This document shows, piece after piece, positions 22,715 through 34,100 of a stretch of DNA of 64,000 bases (position 1 is the stretch's first letter; each line of letters opens with the position of its first letter). Location of the stretch: positions 301,049-365,048 of the forward strand of contig JARKIP010000198.1 of the NCBI GenBank assembly GCA_029990175.1, given 5' to 3'. Both the position numbers and the translations under genes were made by a program. Source of the stretch: Petunia secreta. Taxonomy: Eukaryota; Streptophyta; Magnoliopsida; Solanales; Solanaceae. The notes under the pieces are model-generated. The model did not search any database. It was not told the origin of the DNA and saw nothing but the letters and a program-made list of their open reading frames with translations.

Positions 22715-23916
22715 ACGGTTTGGGCTTGTTTCTACAACCCCAAATCCTGTTCACGTTATCTTTATTTTCGTGCGTTTTGTGTCTTTGTTTCCGTTTCGTG
22801 TTCCTGTTTTGTTTGTTACTGTTGGTGTTCTTACAAAAAAAAAAAAAAAAAGTGTTAAAAGAAAATTCAAAAATTGTGTTTGATTGTTGGTTGTTTGGGA
22901 AAAACAATCTTGGATTCTTGTTCACCATCGAGTTCTGATTCCAACGAATACCCGACGTACTGATTTCGTGACTAGGGTTTCTTGGTGAATTTTGGACTGT
23001 TTTGAACTTTAATGGTGACTGAAAACTCGAACCCCACTGTGTTTGGAAGAAACCGGTGAAGATTGGTGGTTCTTGAGTGATTTGGGTTTGTTTGTTGCTT
23101 AAGAATCGAAGTTCTGAGTTTAAATCGAAGTCCGTACGCCGGAAACTTGTTACAAAATCGTAACAGTGTACGACTCGAACGAGCTGGTTCTTAGCTCGAA
23201 GAACTTGAACTGAATTCCTCCGATGCTGTTGAAACCGGAGTCGATAAAGCAACCCAGATCTGTTGAATTTCGTGGTCAGTGAACCGAAGTTGTTGCGTCC
23301 GTACGCCGGAGCAAGGTCACTGTTCCATTGAAGAAGAAAGGGGTTAAAATTTTAACATCAAAACCCCCAGGTGAAAGTTGTCGGCTGAAAAAGGAAAGTG
23401 GATAAGGTAAAACCCTATCCGTACCAAGGAGGGACCACTTTTGTACGGACAGGAGTGGGTGTGATCGAAATAGATTCCAAAAGGGAATCAAAAGGGTAGA
23501 TTCTCCTAGGTTCTCACTTTCTTTCGTGTCAAAATTCTAGTTAGTGGATCTTTTGAGTAATTGTCCTACTCAAGGTCGTACTAACTCTTTTAAGCTGATA
23601 GGAGTTCGTGCGAAGGGGTGACCGAAGTCCAAACTTTCGTAGACATTCTTTTGACTTCCCGAGCTCAGTTAGAAAGCGTCCGTTCCATCGAGTCGAACAT
23701 CACTTCACTCTTCCTGAAGAAGCAGTGACTATTGTCGAACTTGAAGGATCTTAGAGGACCGATCAATTGGACGAGCCACTGTTAACAAGTCCTTGAGTGA
23801 TCAAAAACTGAACCCATAAATTGAGTGGACCCGAGTGCCACCCATCAAAGGTGAGGGAGTGTGTGAGGTGATTTCTAACCCTAACATTTGTTTGATCTTT
23901 GACTTGTGCAGGTACA
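22715..23916 (+). other. Gypsy-B untranslated leader
   Basis: About 1.2 kb without a gene. It holds a poly-A tract (near 22836), conserved blocks shared with Gypsy-A and Gypsy-C, and a possible small intron at 23851-23911: AAAG|GTGAGG donor, CTTGTGCAG acceptor, 61 bp, six bases before the gag ATG. Splicing is inference. Confidence 0.75.
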
Positions 23917-26900
23917 ATGGCTGGAAACGATGGCAAAAGCATTGAGAAGCCCGAGTTGTCGATAGCCGATCTCATGGCTGCGATACAAGGCATCAGTGCC
24001 GAAGTAAGAGGAGTGAGTGCTCGAGTATCTAACCTCGAGCAGGGAAGTACGTCCGTGGCCAAAAATGGGTCCGGCGCTGGAACGAGCGAATCCACTCCGA
24101 TGAAACCTGAGCTGTATGCTGAGCTTGTACGACAACATCAGTTGACAAGTGAAGCAATTCGAAGAGAACTTAACTTGGGCAATCCCCAAGCTGCTTATCA
24201 AAACTTGGGCATTCCCCGAGGAGAAAGAATACCACCTCCAGTGGCCCGAAGAGATCTTGGAGCCGTTGCCGAGGAGGTTGATGAAGAGGAATTTCCCGAG
24301 GACGAATATGAGCGTGAGCCGCCATTCGCTCAACGAAGGCAAGCTCACCGAGGTCGTGGAAATTTCCGAGGTCGCGGCCGAGGCGCAAATGTTGGAAGAA
24401 ATATTGAGCGTGAGGCTGATGATCGAGAAGATGAGTTTCCCGAACAGGCTAGAGCTGTTCGAGACTCAAATTTGAACAGTGTCAAGATCACTATTCCACC
24501 CTTTAAAGGAACTAGTGATCCCGACGAGTATCTTGAATGGAAGCTTAAAATGGAGCGCATCTTTGAAACCAATGAGATGACCGATGAGAGAAAAGCTGCC
24601 CATGCCATTGCTTCGTTCGAAGCTTATGCATCAACGTGGTGGGAATCTGACAAGAGGCATAGACGAAGGAATGACTATCCCGAAGTCAATACTTGGCCAC
24701 AATTGAGAAGAGCTATGGATGCTAAGTATTTGAGTGCCAAATACAGGCAGACTCAAATGCAAAAGCTCTATGAGTTAAAGCAAGGGTCCAAGTCTGTCCA
24801 AGAGTACCACGATGAGTTTGAAAAGGTTCGATTGAATCTTGATCTGGTCGAAGATGAAGAACAAGCCATTATCAGATTCAAAAATGGCTTGGCTAGGGAT
24901 GTGTCATCTCAGTTGAGACTCCACGTGTACCACACATTGGAAGATTTGTTTGATGCTGCCACCGAAGCTGAAAAATTGGTGAAGGACGATAAGGCAAACC
25001 GGTATCGAGGAGTCACTACTTCTACTCCTTTGAACCAAAGTAAAGAATGGAAGAGTCCAAACCAAGCAAGTGCTAACACTGTTCGAGATTCGAAGAGACC
25101 CTTCGAAAGAGGTGTGACCGTTAACCAGTCGAGAGAAGTGGGAGGTAAAGTTCAACTCAACTCTCCTAGTGCTTCAAATATTCAGTGTCACAAATGCAAA
25201 GGTTATGGTCACATGGCAAAAGAGTGTCCAACTCGCAAAGTTATGCTTCTGCTCGAAGATGGAACCGTCCATGAGCAAGCGAGTGACACCGAGGAGGAAA
25301 TTATCGAGGAGACTGATCGAGCTGAAGATGATGATGATCATGAGGCTGCCGAAGCTGATCATCCGGAAATGTTTCTTGTGGTTCGAAGGAATTTGAGCTG
25401 CATGACTCTTGAAGAAGAGGACAACCAAAGAGAAAACCTCTTTCATGCCCGATGTCGAGTGAGGGGAAAGGTGTGTTCGATGATCATTGATTCCGATAGT
25501 TGTGCCAATGTAGTAAGCCAAACTTTGGTTTCACAAATGGGATTACCTACGATGAAGCATCCCCACCCTTACAAGTTACAATGGCTGAATGAGTGTGGAG
25601 AATTGAGAGTTGTCAAACAAGTGTGGATCAAGTTCAAGATCGGAGAGTATCAAGATGAAATGATATTCGATGCAGTTCCGATGCAAGCTTGTCATTTGCT
25701 ATTGGGTCGACCATGGCAGTATGACCGAACAGCTGTTCACAATGGCAGATCCAACACTTACACTGTGAAGCTCGATGGGAAGAGTTTCATACTCAAACTC
25801 TTGTCTCCAAAACAAGTCACCGAGGACTATAAACGAATGAAAGAATTGAAAGAACGGCCAAAGCTAAGCTTCCGATGGGAGCAAAATTGGAGCCCGAAGA
25901 GACAAACTCACCGACCGAAGTAAAAGGAATTTGTGCAATCATGCAACCCGGTGAGATCTTACGAGGCAACGACCACGGTCAGATGATGATTTGCCTCGTG
26001 CACAAGGGTATCTTTCTAAACTCTAATGATGATTTTTCTAATGATAACCCTTTGCCTTTGTTTGTTCGTAAAGTTTTGCAGGACTTCGAGGACATGTTTC
26101 CCGAGGAAATGCCAGGTGGATTACCTCCGTTGAGGGGAATCGAGCACCAAATTGACTTCGTACCAGGGTCTCAAATCCCTAACAAACCTGCATACCGGTG
26201 TAATCCCGAAGACACCAAAGAGCTCCAACGGCAGGTTGATGAATTGCTGAACAAGGGCCTCGTGCGTGAGAACTTGAGTCCTTGCGCCGTTCCTGTTATC
26301 CTTGTCCCGAAGAAGGATGGAACATGGCGAATGTGTGTTGACTGTCGCGCAGTCAACAAAATAACGGTAAAGTATCGTCATCCTATCCCTCGATTAGATG
26401 ACATGCTAGATGAGTTAAGTGGTTCTTCATGCTTTTCGAAGATAGACCTCAGGTCCGGTTACCACCAGATCCGAATGAAACCCGGAGACGAGTGGAAAAC
26501 CGCATTCAAGACCAAATTCGGTCTCTATGAATGGTTGGTGATGCCTTTTGGCTTATCCAATGCACCGAGCACATTCATGCGACTGATGAACCATGTGCTC
26601 AAACCGTTCATAAACAAGTTTGTTGTCGTTTATTTCGATGACATACTTGTTTATAGCAGAACCGTTGATGAACATGTCGACCACCTAAGGCAAGTACTTG
26701 ATAAGCTTCGAGAAGAGAAGTTGTATGCCAACTTCAAGAAATGCGCCTTTGGTGTCGATCGTGTAGTCTTTCTTGGATTTGTTGTCAGTGCTAATGGTGT
26801 CGAAGTCGACGACTCAAAGGTCGAAGCCATCAAAGATTGGCCAACTCCAACCTCGGTATCACAAGTTCGTAGCTTCCATGGCTTAGCTAGCTTTTACCGA

Positions 26901-28726
26901 AGGTTTGTTCGTGACTTTAGCACCGTGGCAGCCCCTTTAACCGAGCTGGTGAAGAAAGACAATCCATTTGTGTGGGGAGAGTCCCAAGAAAGGGCTTTCC
27001 AAGAGTTGAAACGGAGGCTTTGTTCTGCCCCGTTGTTGCAACTCCCTGACTTCGACAAAGCATTCGAAGTCGAGTGTGATGCGTCTGGAGTTGGGATCGG
27101 AGGAGTGCTGATGCAAGAATCGAAGCCGATCGCTTACTTTAGCGAAAAGCTTAAGGGTGCAACTTTGAATTACTCTACGTATGACAAAGAGTTGTATGCC
27201 CTCGTTCGAGCACTCGCCCATTGGCAGCATTATTTGTGGCCTCGAGAATTTGTGATCAAAAGCGATCATGAGTCCTTGAAGCATCTCCGAGGTCAGGAGA
27301 AATTGAATCGAAGACATGCCAAGTGGGTTGAATTTATTGAAAGCTTTCCCTATGTAATTCATTACAAAAAGGGAAAAGATAATGTTGTGGCCGATGCGCT
27401 ATCAAGGAAATTTGCCTTAGCGACCACTCTCGCCTCTAGGCTCATGGGATTCGAAAGCATCAAATCGATGTACGAGGACGATCCCAAGCTGAAATGTGTT
27501 CGAGACGCAATCTTGAGTGGCCGAAAGGTTGAGAAATATCAATGGCATGATGGCTACCTCTTCAAAAATGGGAGGGTTTGTGTGCCAGTGTCATCGTGGA
27601 GAGAGCTCTTGGTTCGAGAAGCTCACTCAGGTGGACTGATGGGGCACTTCGGTGTCGATAAAACTCTTGGTATCTTGACCGAGCAGTTCCATTGGCCCAA
27701 AATGCGACGAGATGTGGAAAAGCTTTGCAACGCTTGTCTCGTTTGCAAGAAAGTAAAATCGAAGTCCAACCCTCATGGTTTGTACACCCCGTTGCCTGTG
27801 CCTGATCGACCTTGGGTTGATATATCCATGGACTTTGTCTTGGGGTTACCGAGGTCGGGGGGAGGACATGATAGCATCTTCGTTGTGGTTGACCGTTTTT
27901 CAAAAATGGCTCACTTTATTCCTTGCAAAAAGTGTGATGATGCACAGCATGTAGCTACATTGTTTGTTTCTAATGTGTTAAAATTGCATGGTGTACCTCG
28001 TACTATTGTGAGTGATCGAGACTCGAAGTTCTTGAGTCATTTTTGGAAGTGTTTGTGGGGTGCCCTCGGTACCAAGCTACTATTCTCGACGTCTCACCAT
28101 CCTCAGACTGATGGACAGACCGAGGTAGTTAACCGAACCTTGGGATCGTTGCTTCGGGCAATGACCAAAGGGAAGGTTTGAAACTGGGCTGATCGTTTGC
28201 CCATGATGGAGTTTGCATACAATCGAACGGTGCATCGAATGATCAACATGACCCCGTTTGAATGTGTGTATGGCTTTAATCCTTTGATTCCACTTGATTT
28301 CACCCCATTGCCTCGAGATTCTATTCTTGATTTTGAAGGTACTCAAAGAGCAGCTGCCTTGATCGAATTGCATGCAAAGGTGAAGAAGAACCTCGAGGAG
28401 GCCTATGCAAAGGTTGCCTTAAAGAAAAACAAGGGGCGTAAAAAGTTGGAATTAAAGAAAGGAGATTGGGTTTGGGTGCACTTCCGAAAGGAACGCTTCC
28501 CGAACCAAAGGAAAGGAAAGTTGGCTCCTCGAGGGGATGGTCCATTTCAAGTGTTGACCAAGATCAACAACAAGCCTACGTGATCGACCTCCCTGGTGAG
28601 TATAACGTGTCCAACACCTTTAATGTTTCTGACTTAGTTCCTTGTGTTGTAGGTCCAACTTCGGAGGACGAGGAGGGCTTGATTTCGAGGATGAAATCTT
28701 CTCAAGAAGGGGAGGATGATGCAGCC
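23917..28726 (+). pseudogene. Gypsy-B gag-pol, disrupted
   Basis: I choose ATG 23917 (MAGNDGKSIEKPELS) as in Gypsy-C. Gag (WKLKMERIFETNEMTDER, ASTWWESDKRHRRR), the CCHC knuckle (CHKCKGYGHMAKEC) and protease lie in one open frame to 25923. The protease active site reads DSD (MIIDSDSCANVV) instead of DSG, a change expected to abolish cleavage. A 1-bp deletion near 25853 (AGAACGGCC against AGAAGCGGCC) shifts the frame. RT, RNase H and most of integrase continue (25875-28181, YFDD present) to TGA at 28179, where relatives have GGA. A further 1-bp deletion near 28574 separates the integrase tail. The frame stops at 28727 because the LTR is replaced by Gypsy-A sequence. Not autonomous. Confidence 0.92.
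28704..28716 (+). promoter_or_regulatory. Gypsy-B polypurine tract
   Basis: AAGAAGGGGAGGA followed by the first ten LTR bases TGATGCAGCC, after which the sequence switches to Gypsy-A pol. Confidence 0.9.
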
Positions 28727-30094
28727 TGATAAAGAAAGACCATCCATTCATGTGGGGAGAGTCCCAAGAGAGGGCTTTCCAAGAGTTGAAACAGAGGCTT
28801 TGCTCTGCACCGTTGTTGCAACTCCCTGACTTCGGCAAAGCATTCGAAGTCGAGTGTGATGCGTCCGGAGTTGGGATCGGAGGAGTGCTTATGCAAGAAT
28901 CGAAGCCGATCGGTTACTTTAGCGAAAAGCTTAAGGGTGCAACCTTGAACTACTCAACGTATGACAAGGAGTTGTATGCCCTCGTTCGAGCACTCGCCCA
29001 TTGGCAATACTATTTGCGGCCTCGAGAGTTTGTGATTAAAAGTGATCATGAATCTTTGAAACATCTCCGAGGTCAGGAGAAACTAAACCGAAGGCATGCC
29101 AAATGGGTTGAATTCATTGAGAGTTTCCCTATGTAATTCATTACAAAAAGGGAAAAGACAATGTTGTGGCCGATGCGCTATCGAGAAAATTTGCTTTAGC
29201 GACCACACTCGCCTCTAGGCTCATGGGATTCGAAAGCATCAAGTTGATGTACGAAGACGATCCCCAGCTAAAGTGCGTTCGAGACGCAATCTTGAGTGGC
29301 CGAAGAGTTGAGAAATATCAGTGGCACGATGGCTACCTCTTTGATGCAGCCCGATCACGTGCTGATCAAGTGATCGATCCACCGAGAAGACCTATGACAA
29401 GAAGCCAAGCCAAGCTGCTGCACGATGTGCATGTTCACTTAGCCTGGCCGAAGGAAAACAATTGCTCCGAAGCTGAGTGGCCGAGCTCAAGAATCGAAGG
29501 CATTATCTTCAGATTTGAGCCCGAAGGCAAAGTGACCGAGGACAATGAGCTCGAAGACAATTGAGCGTCCGAAGGCAACAAGTGTGTGTTCGAGCAGACA
29601 ATCGAGAACCGAAGCCAAGGCTTACCGAAGTCAAAGTCTGCCGAACACATTTTAACTCAGCCCTGCGTGGCTTATTTCTATTGGTCAACTGTGACCCTTT
29701 TACTAGCTTACCCTTAGTATTTCCTATATAAACACTGTTTCCTTTCATTGTAAGTACCAAGTTTTTGAAGATTGATGAATTGAATGAAAGTGCCGAGCAC
29801 ATTTCGTCTTGTCTCCGTCGTGAGCAAAACCCCGGTGAGGGCTTTTAAGGACTTGTGGCTTTCGGTTAGTCCGATTGAACATTCCTCTTGATCATTCAGT
29901 TTGCAAGAGGCAATGTTCTCTTGAGGATTGTTGCATAGTATAGGTGATCCTTGTATCCCTTTCGATTGAGCTTTGAGACAGGTTCCTCACTGTTCTTTCG
30001 AAAGAAGCAAGTTTTGTCTTGCTTTTATCTTTATCCTTCTTGTTTGTTCTTCCGCGTTTGTGCTAGCAACCCCTTCGGGAATTGCATTGCACCA
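28727..30094 (+). repeat. Duplicated 1,368-bp segment, copy 2
   Basis: Starts TGATAAAGAAAGACC as at 21332 and ends with the Gypsy-B 3' LTR. It includes a second CTCTT (29337-29341) before the LTR. It has TAC where copy 1 has TAG at the pol codon before the insertion site. Both copies share the 1-bp RNase H deletion, so that lesion predates the duplication. Confidence 0.93.
29342..30094 (+). repeat. Gypsy-B 3' LTR (753 bp), or solo LTR within the duplicated block
   Basis: Identical in length to the 5' LTR, with two visible substitutions. It is flanked on both sides by CTCTT (29337-29341 and 30095-30099), which is the exact appearance of a solo LTR in Gypsy-A. Right of it, Gypsy-A pol resumes in register. 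Confidence 0.9.
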
Positions 30095-30384
30095 CTCTTC
30101 AAGAATGGGACGGTTTGTGTGCCAGTGTCGTCGTGGAAAGAGCTCTTAGTTTGAGAAGCTCACTCCGGAGGCATGATGGGACACTTCGGTGTCGACAAAA
30201 CTCTTGGTATCTTAACCGAACAGTTCTATTGGCCAAAGATGCGACGAGATGTGGAAAAGCTTTGCAATGCTTGTCTCGTTTGAAGAAAGCTAAATCGAAG
30301 TCCAACCCTCATGGATTGTATACCCTATTGCCTGTGCCTGATCGACCTTGGGTTTGTATATCCATGGACTTTGTCTTGGGGTTA
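30095..30384 (+). pseudogene. Gypsy-A integrase fragment, middle piece
   Basis: Continues Gypsy-A pol after the Gypsy-B insertion: FKNGTVCVPVSSWKELLV, then a stop where relatives have Arg, the GHFGVDKTLGILTEQFYWP zinc-domain region, a 1-bp deletion in the second CxxC (near 30284), and WVCISMDFVLGL, where the Gypsy-C insertion cuts it at 30384. Non-functional. Confidence 0.88.
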
Positions 30385-31138
30385 TGGTGCAATGCAATTC
30401 CCGAAGGGGTTGCTAGCACAAACGCGGAAGAACAAACAATAAAGATAAAGATAAAAAGCAAGACAAAACTTGCTTCTTTCGAAAGAACAGTGAGGAACCT
30501 GTCTCAAAGCTCAATCAAAAGGGATACAAGGATCACCTATACTATGCAACAATCCTCAAGAGAACATTGCCTCTTGCAAACTGAATGATCAAGAGGAATG
30601 TTCAATCGGACAAACCGAAAGCCACAAGTCCTTAAAAGCCCTCACCGGGGGTTTTGCTCACGACGGAGACAAGAAGAAATGTGCTCGGCACTTTCATCCA
30701 ATTCATCAATGTTCAAAAACTAGCTACTTACAATGAAAGGAAACAGTGTTTATATAGGAAATACTAAGGGTAAACTAGTAAATAGGTCACAGTTGACCAA
30801 TAGAAATAAGCCACGCAGGGCTAAGTTAAAATGTGTTCGGCAGACTTTGACTTCGGTAAGCTTGGCTTCGGTTCTCGATTGTCTGCTCGGACACACACTT
30901 GTTGCCTTCGGACGCTCAATTGTCTTCGAGCTCATTGTCCTCGGTCACATTGCCTTCGGGCTCAAATCTGAAGATAATGCCTTCGATTCTTGAGCTCGGC
31001 CACTCAGCTTCGGAGCAATTGTTTTCCTTCGGCCAGGCTAAGTGAACGTGCACATCGTGCAGCAGCTTGGCTTGGCTTCTTGTCATCGGTCTCCTCGGTG
31101 GATCGATCACTTGATCAGCACGTGATCGGGCTGCATCA
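30385..31138 (-). repeat. Gypsy-C 3' LTR (754 bp)
   Basis: On the minus strand it begins TGATGCAGCCCGATCACG and ends GCATTGCACCA. It contains the last 74 codons of gag-pol (to 30916). Confidence 0.93.
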
Positions 31139-34100
31139 TCCTCCCCTTCTTGAGAAGATTTCGTCCTCGAAATCAAGCCCTCCTCGTCCTCCGAAGTTGG
31201 ACCTACAATACAAGGAACTAAGTCAGCAACATTAAAGGTGTTGGACACGTTATACTCACCAGGGAGGTCGATCACGTAGGCATTGTTGTTGATCTTGGTC
31301 AACACTTGAAATGGACCATCCCCTCGAGGAGCCAACTTTCCTTTCCTTTGGTTCGGGAAGCGTTCCTTTCGGAAGTGAACCCAAACCCAATCTCCCTTCT
31401 TTAATTCCAACTTTTTACGCCCCTTGTTTTTCTTTAAGGCAACCTTTGCATAGGCCTCCTCGAGGTTCTTCTTCACCTTTGCATGCAATTCGATCAAGGC
31501 AGCTGCTCTTCGAGTACCTTCAAAATCAAGAACAGAATCTCGAGGCAATGGGGTTAAATCAAGTGGAATCAAAGGATTAAAGCCATACACACATTCAAAC
31601 GGGGTCATGTTGATCATTCTATGCACCGTTCGATTGTATGCGAACTCCATCATGGGCAAACGATCAGCCCAGTTTCCAACCTTCCCTTTGGTCATTGCCC
31701 GAAGCAAAGATCCCAAGGTTCGGTTAACTACCTCGGTCTGTCCATCAGTCTGAGGATGGTGAGACGTCGAGAATAGTAGCTTGGTGCCGAGGGCACCCCA
31801 CAAACATTTCCAAAAATGGCTCAGGAACTTCGAGTCTCGATCACTGACAATAGTACGAGGTACACCATGCAATTTTAACACATTAGAAACAAACAATGTA
31901 GCTACATGCTGTGCATCATCACACTTTTTGCAAGGAATAAAGTGAGCCATTTTTGAAAAACGGTCAACCACAACGAAGATGCTATCATGTCCTCCCCCCG
32001 ACCTCGGTAACCCCAAGACAAAGTCCATGGATATATCAACCCAAGGTCGATCAGGCACAGGCAACGGGGTGTACAATCCATGAGGGTTGGACTTCGATTT
32101 TGCTTTCTTGCAAACGAGACAAGCGTTGCAAAGCTTTTCCACATCTCGTCGCATTTTGGGCCAATGGAACTGCTCGGTCAAGATACCAAGAGTTTTATTG
32201 ACACCGAAGTGTCCCATCAGTCCACCTGAGTGAGCTTCTCGAACCAAGAGCTCTCTCCACGATGACACTGGCACACAAACCCTCCCATTTTTGAAGAGGT
32301 AGCCATCATGCCACTGATATTTCTCAACCTTTCGGCCACTCAAGATTGCGTCTCGAACACATTTCAGCTTGGGATCGTCCTCGTACATCGACTTGATGCT
32401 TTCGAATCCCATGAGCCTAGAGGCGAGAGTGGTCGCTAAGGCAAATTTCCTTGATAGCGCATCGGCCACAACATTATCTTTTCCCTTTTTGTAATGAATT
32501 ACATAGGGAAAGCTTTCAATGAATTCAACCCACTTGGCATGTCTTCGATTTAATTTCTCCTGACCTCGGAGATGTTTCAAAGACTCATGATCACTTTTGA
32601 TCACAAACTCTCGAGGCCACAAATAATGCTGCCAATGGGCGAGTGCTCGAACGAGGGCATACAACTCTTTGTCATACGTACAGTAATTCAAAGTTGCACC
32701 CTTAAGCTTTTCGCTAAAGTAAGCGATCGGCTTCGAGTCTTGCATCAGCACTCCTCCGATCCCAACTCCAGACGCATCACACTCGACTTCGAATGCTTTG
32801 CCGAAGTCAGGGAGTTGCAACAACGGGGCAGAACAAAGCCTCCGCTTCAACTCTTGGAAAGCCCTCTCTTGGGACTCTCCCCACACAAATAGATTGTCTT
32901 TCTTCACCAGCTCGGTTAAAGGAGCTGCCACGGTGCTAAAGTCACGAACAAACCTTCGGTAAAAGCTAGCTAAGCCATGGAAGCTACGAACTTGTGATAC
33001 CGAGGTTGGAGTTGGCCAATCTTTGATGGCTTCGACTTTTGATTCGTCGACTTCGACACCATTAGCACTGACAACAAATCCAAGAAAGACTACACGATCG
33101 ACACCAAAGGCGAATTTCTTGAAGTTGGCATACAACTTTTCTTCTCGAAGCGTTTCAAGTACTTGCCTTAGGTGGTCGACATGTTCATCCACGGTTCTGC
33201 TATAAACAAGTATGTCATCGAAATAAACGACAACAAACTTATTTATGAACGGTTTGAGCACATGGTTCATCAGTCGCATGAATGTGCTCGGTGCATTGGA
33301 TAGGCCAAAAGGCATCACCAACCATTCATAGAGACCGAATTTGGTCTTGAATGCGGTCTTCCACTCGTCCCCGGGTTTCATTCGGATCTGGTGGTAACCG
33401 GACCTGAGGTCTATCTTCGAAAAGCATGAAGAACCACTTAACTCATCTAGCATGTCATCTAATCGAGGGATAGGATGACGATACTTTACCGTTATTTTGT
33501 TGACTGCTCGACAGTCAACACACATTTGCCATGTTCCATCCTTCTTTGGGACAAGGATAACTGGAACGGCGCAAGGACTCAAGCTCTCACGAACGAGGCC
33601 CTTGTTCAGCAATTCATCAACCTGCCGTTGGAGCTCTTTGGTGTCTTCGAGATTACACCGGTATGCAGGTTTGTTAGGGATTTGAGACCCTGGTACGAAG
33701 TCAATTTGGTGCTCGATTCCTCTCAATGGAGGTAATCCACCTGGCATTTCCTCGGGAAACATGTCCTCGAAGTCCTGCAAAACTTTTTGAACAAACAAAG
33801 GCAAAGGGTTATCATTAGAAAAATCATCATTAGAGTTTAGAAAGATACCCTTGTGCACGAGGCAAATCATCATCTGACCGTGGTCGTTGCCTCGTAAGAT
33901 CTCACCGGGTTGCATGATTGCACAAATTCCTTTCACTTCGATCGGTGAGTTTGTTTCTTCGGGCCCCAATTTTGCTCCTATCGGAAGCTTAGCTTTGGCC
34001 GCTTCTTTCAATTCTTTCATCCGTTTATAGTCCTCGGTGACTTGTTTTGGAGACAAGGGTTTGAGCATGAAACTCTTCCCATCAAGCTTCACAGTGTAAG

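Larger units (their letters stand above)
21947..30094 (+). mobile_element. Gypsy-B: CRM-like element inserted in Gypsy-A
   Basis: The 5' LTR is 21947-22699, internal part 22700-28716 and 3' LTR 29342-30094, with target duplication CTCTT at 21942-21946 and 30095-30099. The 3' LTR does not directly follow the PPT. After only ten LTR bases (28717-28726) a 615-bp block of Gypsy-A pol intervenes, ending in another CTCTT (29337-29341). The LTRs differ at only two positions by eye, so insertion was recent. The coding region has three disabling changes and a protease active-site substitution. Confidence 0.88.

Noticed and set aside
28466..28729. Separate small gene at the end of Gypsy-B
   Set aside because: It is the integrase tail of Gypsy-B displaced by the 1-bp deletion near 28574.
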